From the NCBI GenBank assembly GCA_030425745.1, contig JAUHZW010000098.1:1-7581 (forward strand): 7,581 nt of DNA. Reading direction: 5' to 3'. Shown here in pieces: positions 4,800 through 7,581 of the stretch. The translations under genes were made by a program, and so were the position numbers. Numbering within the stretch: the first letter of the stretch is position 1; every line of letters starts with the position of its first letter. Source of the stretch: Actinomycetes bacterium (lineage in GTDB: Bacteria; Actinomycetota; Actinomycetes; S36-B12). The notes under the pieces were generated by a model. It was not told where the DNA came from. It ran no database searches and saw only the letters and a program-made list of their open reading frames with translations.

Positions 4800-7436
4800 A
4801 TGGCTTCCCGCACGTCTTCCCCCGCGCGGTCCGGTTCGGCTGCCCGCCGTTCCGGCGGCTCGTCCTCCCGCTCCTCCGGCGCGCGCTCGTCCGGTTCCCC
4901 GAAGGCTCGCTCCGGCGCCAGGAAGGGCGGGTCCCGCCCGGCGGCCAAGCGTGCCCCGGCGCGCCGTCCGAGCGGCCCCGGCCCCATCGCCCGGGCATTC
5001 CTCGCCCTCGGTCGTGGCGTGCGCGCCGTGTGGTTCGCGATCGCCCACCTCATCGGAGCGGGCGCCCGTGCGTTCGGCCGCGGTGCCAAGGACCTCGACC
5101 CCGCCCACCGGCGTGACGGACTCGGCCTGACCCTCATCGTCGTCGCCGCCACGCTGATCGCGGCGACCTGGTTCGGGGTCGACGGCTGGTTCGTCGCCTG
5201 GGCGGCCATGGTCATGACCGCCGTGGTCGGAGCTCTGGCCTGGATCACCCCGCTGATCTTCCTGGCGCTCGCCTGGCGCTTCCTGCGCCATCCCGAGGAC
5301 AACGCCACCACGGGTCGGCTGGCCATCGGCGCGTCGGCCTTTCTCATCGGCGGCATCGGCATCTGGCACCTCGCGATGGGATCCGCCACCCCCAGCGACG
5401 GTGCGGCGGCCATGGCGTCCGGCGGGGGAGTGGTCGGCTGGATCGCCACCGCCCCCATCGTCGCCGCGGTCGGCCCCGTCGTGGCCGGAATCGCGCTCGT
5501 GCTGCTCATGCTCTTCGGCCTCATGGTCCTCACGGCCACCCCGGTCGAGTCCGTCCGCAACGGGTTGGCGACCGCGGTGCGGTTCGTGCTCGGGATCTTC
5601 CGCCGCCAGCCCGGTCCTGCCGCGGCCGGCGATGGCGCTTCGGAGGATCGGGACGACGACTACGACGACACCGAGCCCGTCACGCCCGGAGGCATCCCCG
5701 GAGTCACCATCTCCGGCCCGGAGCCCCACGACGACTCGCAGCCCCACGACGACTTGGAGGCCGCAGCCGACGTCCTGCACACCGACGTCCTGCACCCCGA
5801 TGTCCTCGACGACGAGGAGCGCCCTGCCGCCGTCCTGATGTCGGGGGTCACACCGCGTGACCCGCAGGCCGACGAGCCGGAGGCCTCGGCACCGACCGGC
5901 CACTCGGCTCGCCAGGACACCGTGATCGTGGAGAAGCCCGCCAAGCCCCAGCAGCTCACCCTGCCCCGTCGCAGCGCCTACAAGCTGCCCAAGAAGGACA
6001 GCCTCAAGACCGGTCCGGCCCACAAGAAGGCCACGCGCTCCAATGACCAGGTCGTCACGGCCCTCACCGAGGTGCTCGAGCAGTTCAGCATCGACGCCGA
6101 GGTGACCGGCTTCCAGCGTGGCCCCACGGTCACCCGGTACGAGATCGAACTCGGTCCGAGCGTCAAGGTCGAGCGTGTCACGGCACTGTCGAAGAACATC
6201 GCCTACGCGGTGGCCAGTGCTGACGTGCGGATCCTGAGCCCCATCCCGGGCAAGAAGGCGATCGGTGTGGAGATCCCCAACACCGACCGCGAGCTCGTGG
6301 CGCTCGGCGACGTCCTGCGCAGCAGTGCCGCGACCAGCGATCACCACCCGATGGCGGTCGCCCTGGGCAAGGACGTCGAGGGCGGCTTCGTCGTCGCGAA
6401 CCTCGCACGCATGCCGCACATCCTGGTCGCCGGAGCGACCGGCGCGGGCAAGTCAAGCTGCATCAACAGCCTCATCACCTCGATCCTCATGCGCTCGACC
6501 CCCGACGAGGTCCGCATGATCCTGGTCGACCCGAAGCGCGTCGAGCTCTCCGCCTACGAGGGTGTGCCGCACCTGATCACGCCGATCATCACGAACCCCA
6601 AGAAGGCCGCCGACGCGCTGCAGTGGGTCGTTAAGGAGATGGATCGTCGCTACGACGATCTCGCCCACTTCGGGTATCGCCACATCGACGAGTTCAACAA
6701 GGCGGTACGGGCCGGCAAGGTCACGCCGCTGCCCGGCAGTGAGCGCGTGATCGAGCCGTACCCGTACCTGCTGGTCATCGTCGACGAGCTCGCCGATCTG
6801 ATGATGGTGGCGCCGCGGGACGTCGAGGATGCCATCGTCCGCATCACCCAGCTCGCTCGCGCGGCCGGCATCCACCTCGTCCTGGCCACCCAGCGTCCCA
6901 GCGTCGATGTCGTCACGGGCCTGATCAAGGCGAACGTGCCGAGCCGACTGGCGTTCGCGACGTCGAGCCTCGCTGACAGCCGCGTCATCCTCGACCAGCC
7001 GGGTGCGGAGAAGCTGGTCGGTCAGGGCGATGGGCTGTTCCTCCCCATGGGAGCCAACAAGCCGCTGCGGATCCAGGGCGCCTACGTGTCCGAGGGCGAG
7101 ATCGCGTCCGTCGTCGGACACTGCAAGGCACAGTCCGAGGCCGACTACCTCGAGGAGGTCACCGCGGCGCCGACCTCCAACAAGGAGATCGACGAGGACA
7201 TCGGTGACGACCTCGACCTCCTCCTCCAGGCGATCGAACTGGTGGTGTCGACGCAGTTCGGCTCCACCTCGATGCTGCAGCGCAAGCTGCGGGTCGGGTT
7301 CGCCAAGGCGGGGCGCCTCATGGACCTCATGGAGACCCGCCAGGTGGTGGGCCCGAGCGAGGGCAGCAAGGCGCGTGAGGTGCTCGTCAAGCCTGATGAC
7401 CTGCCCGCGACGCTGGCGCTCATCCGGGGCGAGTAG
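4800..7436 (+). CDS. ftsK: DNA translocase FtsK/SpoIIIE
   Basis: FtsK is a membrane-anchored hexameric ATPase that pumps chromosomal DNA through the closing septum. The 878-residue protein has a Ser/Arg/Pro-rich basic cytoplasmic start (about 1-65). Four or five membrane segments follow (about 108-125, 131-158, 174-193, 211-244), then an acidic low-complexity linker (about 250-395). The motor comprises an alpha domain (about 412-500) and a RecA-like beta domain. The beta domain has Walker A GATGAGKSS (545-553, Lys551), Walker B LLVIVDEL (657-664, D662/E663) and TQRPSVDVVTG (697-707). The C-terminal gamma winged helix (about 804-878) includes STSMLQRKLRVGFAKAGRLM and EGSK and reads polarity sequences in the chromosome. 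The ATG at 4800 is preferred over the in-frame GTG at 4773 because MASRTSS resembles actinobacterial FtsK starts and fits a leaderless -10. The gene stands 160 bases from trmD, an unusual neighbour. Confidence 0.97.
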   Translation: MASRTSSPARSGSAARRSGGSSSRSSGARSSGSPKARSGARKGGSRPAAKRAPARRPSGPGPIARAFLALGRGVRAVWFAIAHLIGAGARAFGRGAKDLDPAHRRDGLGLTLIVVAATLIAATWFGVDGWFVAWAAMVMTAVVGALAWITPLIFLALAWRFLRHPEDNATTGRLAIGASAFLIGGIGIWHLAMGSATPSDGAAAMASGGGVVGWIATAPIVAAVGPVVAGIALVLLMLFGLMVLTATPVESVRNGLATAVRFVLGIFRRQPGPAAAGDGASEDRDDDYDDTEPVTPGGIPGVTISGPEPHDDSQPHDDLEAAADVLHTDVLHPDVLDDEERPAAVLMSGVTPRDPQADEPEASAPTGHSARQDTVIVEKPAKPQQLTLPRRSAYKLPKKDSLKTGPAHKKATRSNDQVVTALTEVLEQFSIDAEVTGFQRGPTVTRYEIELGPSVKVERVTALSKNIAYAVASADVRILSPIPGKKAIGVEIPNTDRELVALGDVLRSSAATSDHHPMAVALGKDVEGGFVVANLARMPHILVAGATGAGKSSCINSLITSILMRSTPDEVRMILVDPKRVELSAYEGVPHLITPIITNPKKAADALQWVVKEMDRRYDDLAHFGYRHIDEFNKAVRAGKVTPLPGSERVIEPYPYLLVIVDELADLMMVAPRDVEDAIVRITQLARAAGIHLVLATQRPSVDVVTGLIKANVPSRLAFATSSLADSRVILDQPGAEKLVGQGDGLFLPMGANKPLRIQGAYVSEGEIASVVGHCKAQSEADYLEEVTAAPTSNKEIDEDIGDDLDLLLQAIELVVSTQFGSTSMLQRKLRVGFAKAGRLMDLMETRQVVGPSEGSKAREVLVKPDDLPATLALIRGE
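5724..5807 (+). repeat. Short imperfect repeats in the acidic linker of ftsK
   Basis: The linker encodes PHDD twice (residues 309-312 and 315-318), then DVLH, DVLH and DVLD (324-327, 329-332, 334-337). At DNA level GACGTCCTGCAC is exactly repeated at 5769-5780 and 5784-5795, with a diverged third copy from 5799. This looks like slippage-driven growth in an unconstrained, acidic linker. Length variation among relatives is expected. Confidence 0.75.
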
Positions 7437-7525
7437 GCCGAAGGTCCACGGATCCCTCTCAGCGAAGACCGGCGGGAACCACGATCAGTACGTACGCTGG
7501 TCACAGAACGGGAAGGAATCGAGGC
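7437..7525 (+). promoter_or_regulatory. ftsK-HTH intergenic region with candidate promoter and ribosome binding site
   Basis: TACGCT at 7493-7498 is a plausible -10, the same hexamer as before ftsK, and would give a leader of roughly 20 bases. AAGGA at 7513-7517 lies eight bases before the ATG at 7526 and is a good ribosome binding site. A palindrome GTACGTAC (7488-7495) overlaps the -10 and could be an operator, though eight bases is little evidence. No terminator hairpin for ftsK is evident. Confidence 0.35.
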
Positions 7526-7581
7526 ATGTCAGCAGGCACGATGCTCCGCGATGCGCGCGAGCGTGCAGGCATGTCCCTCGA
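7526..7581 (+). CDS. Helix-turn-helix protein, probably RodZ-like, N-terminal fragment
   Basis: Only the first 18 codons are inside the window, reading MSAGTMLRDARERAGMSL before the right edge. The pattern LRxARExxGxSL is the opening of the Xre-type HTH found at the N-terminus of RodZ-like proteins and related regulators. An HTH gene directly after ftsK is a common actinobacterial arrangement, often followed by pgsA and cinA. RodZ-like proteins continue into a membrane segment and link to the cell-shape apparatus, but nothing of that is visible here, so a soluble Xre regulator remains possible. ClgR, another HTH gene in this neighbourhood, seems less likely because its start usually looks different. 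The ATG at 7526 is supported by AAGGA eight bases upstream. Confidence 0.6.
   Translation, partial: MSAGTMLRDARERAGMSL

Noticed and set aside
4761..6419. Long minus-strand open frame of 552 codons across the 5' half of ftsK
   Set aside because: It is antisense to a clear FtsK coding region, its translation is Gly/Asp/Arg/His low-complexity with no recognisable domain, and long antisense frames are expected in GC-rich DNA.
7474..7500. ECF-sigma (SigE/SigH-like) promoter upstream of the HTH gene, from GGGAAC at 7474-7479
   Set aside because: The -35-like hexamer has no CGTT or GTT at 16-18 bases downstream; the nearest CGT is only 11-12 bases away.

Overview
The window is GC-rich actinobacterial housekeeping DNA, entirely plus-strand. 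The evidence is strong G/C third positions, GTG starts, the gene order glnD-ffh-rpsP-KH-rimM-trmD, an Ala/Glu-rich extension on ribosomal protein S16, a Met/Pro/Gly-plus-Lys tail on Ffh, and a single-chain FtsK/SpoIIIE translocase followed by a RodZ-like helix-turn-helix gene. A member of the Propionibacteriales (Nocardioidaceae-like) is my best guess, but genus cannot be settled from sequence reading alone.

Layout: 1-852 is the C-terminal end of glnD (PII uridylyltransferase, two ACT domains). 895-2424 is ffh, the signal recognition particle GTPase. 2425-2591 is a 167-base leader holding a candidate promoter, a possible stem-loop and the rpsP ribosome binding site. 2592-4639 is a tight four-gene operon: rpsP (S16), a KH-domain RNA-binding protein (KhpA-type), rimM (30S maturation factor) and trmD (tRNA m1G37 methyltransferase). 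Two of its junctions are TGATG stop/start overlaps. 4640-4799 is a 160-base intergenic region dominated by a 92-base palindromic element. 4800-7436 is ftsK (DNA translocase). 7437-7525 is a short intergenic region with a possible promoter. 7526 to the end is the first 18 codons of an Xre/RodZ-like HTH protein.

Functionally the first two thirds is the translation and protein-targeting block: nitrogen signalling (GlnD), co-translational membrane targeting (Ffh), 30S assembly (S16, RimM, KH protein) and tRNA modification for reading-frame maintenance (TrmD). The last third belongs to another conserved actinobacterial neighbourhood, chromosome segregation and cell envelope (FtsK, HTH protein).

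I see no new multi-gene system. The most interesting region is the trmD-ftsK junction. The usual partner of trmD, rplS, is absent there. The junction carries a near-perfect palindrome (27 of 29 arm positions pair) whose left arm is split by exactly 30 bases flanked by CCGGT repeats. The same sequence can fold in two mutually exclusive ways. Secondary points of interest are probable leaderless starts for ffh and ftsK, and low-complexity growth in the S16 tail and the FtsK linker.
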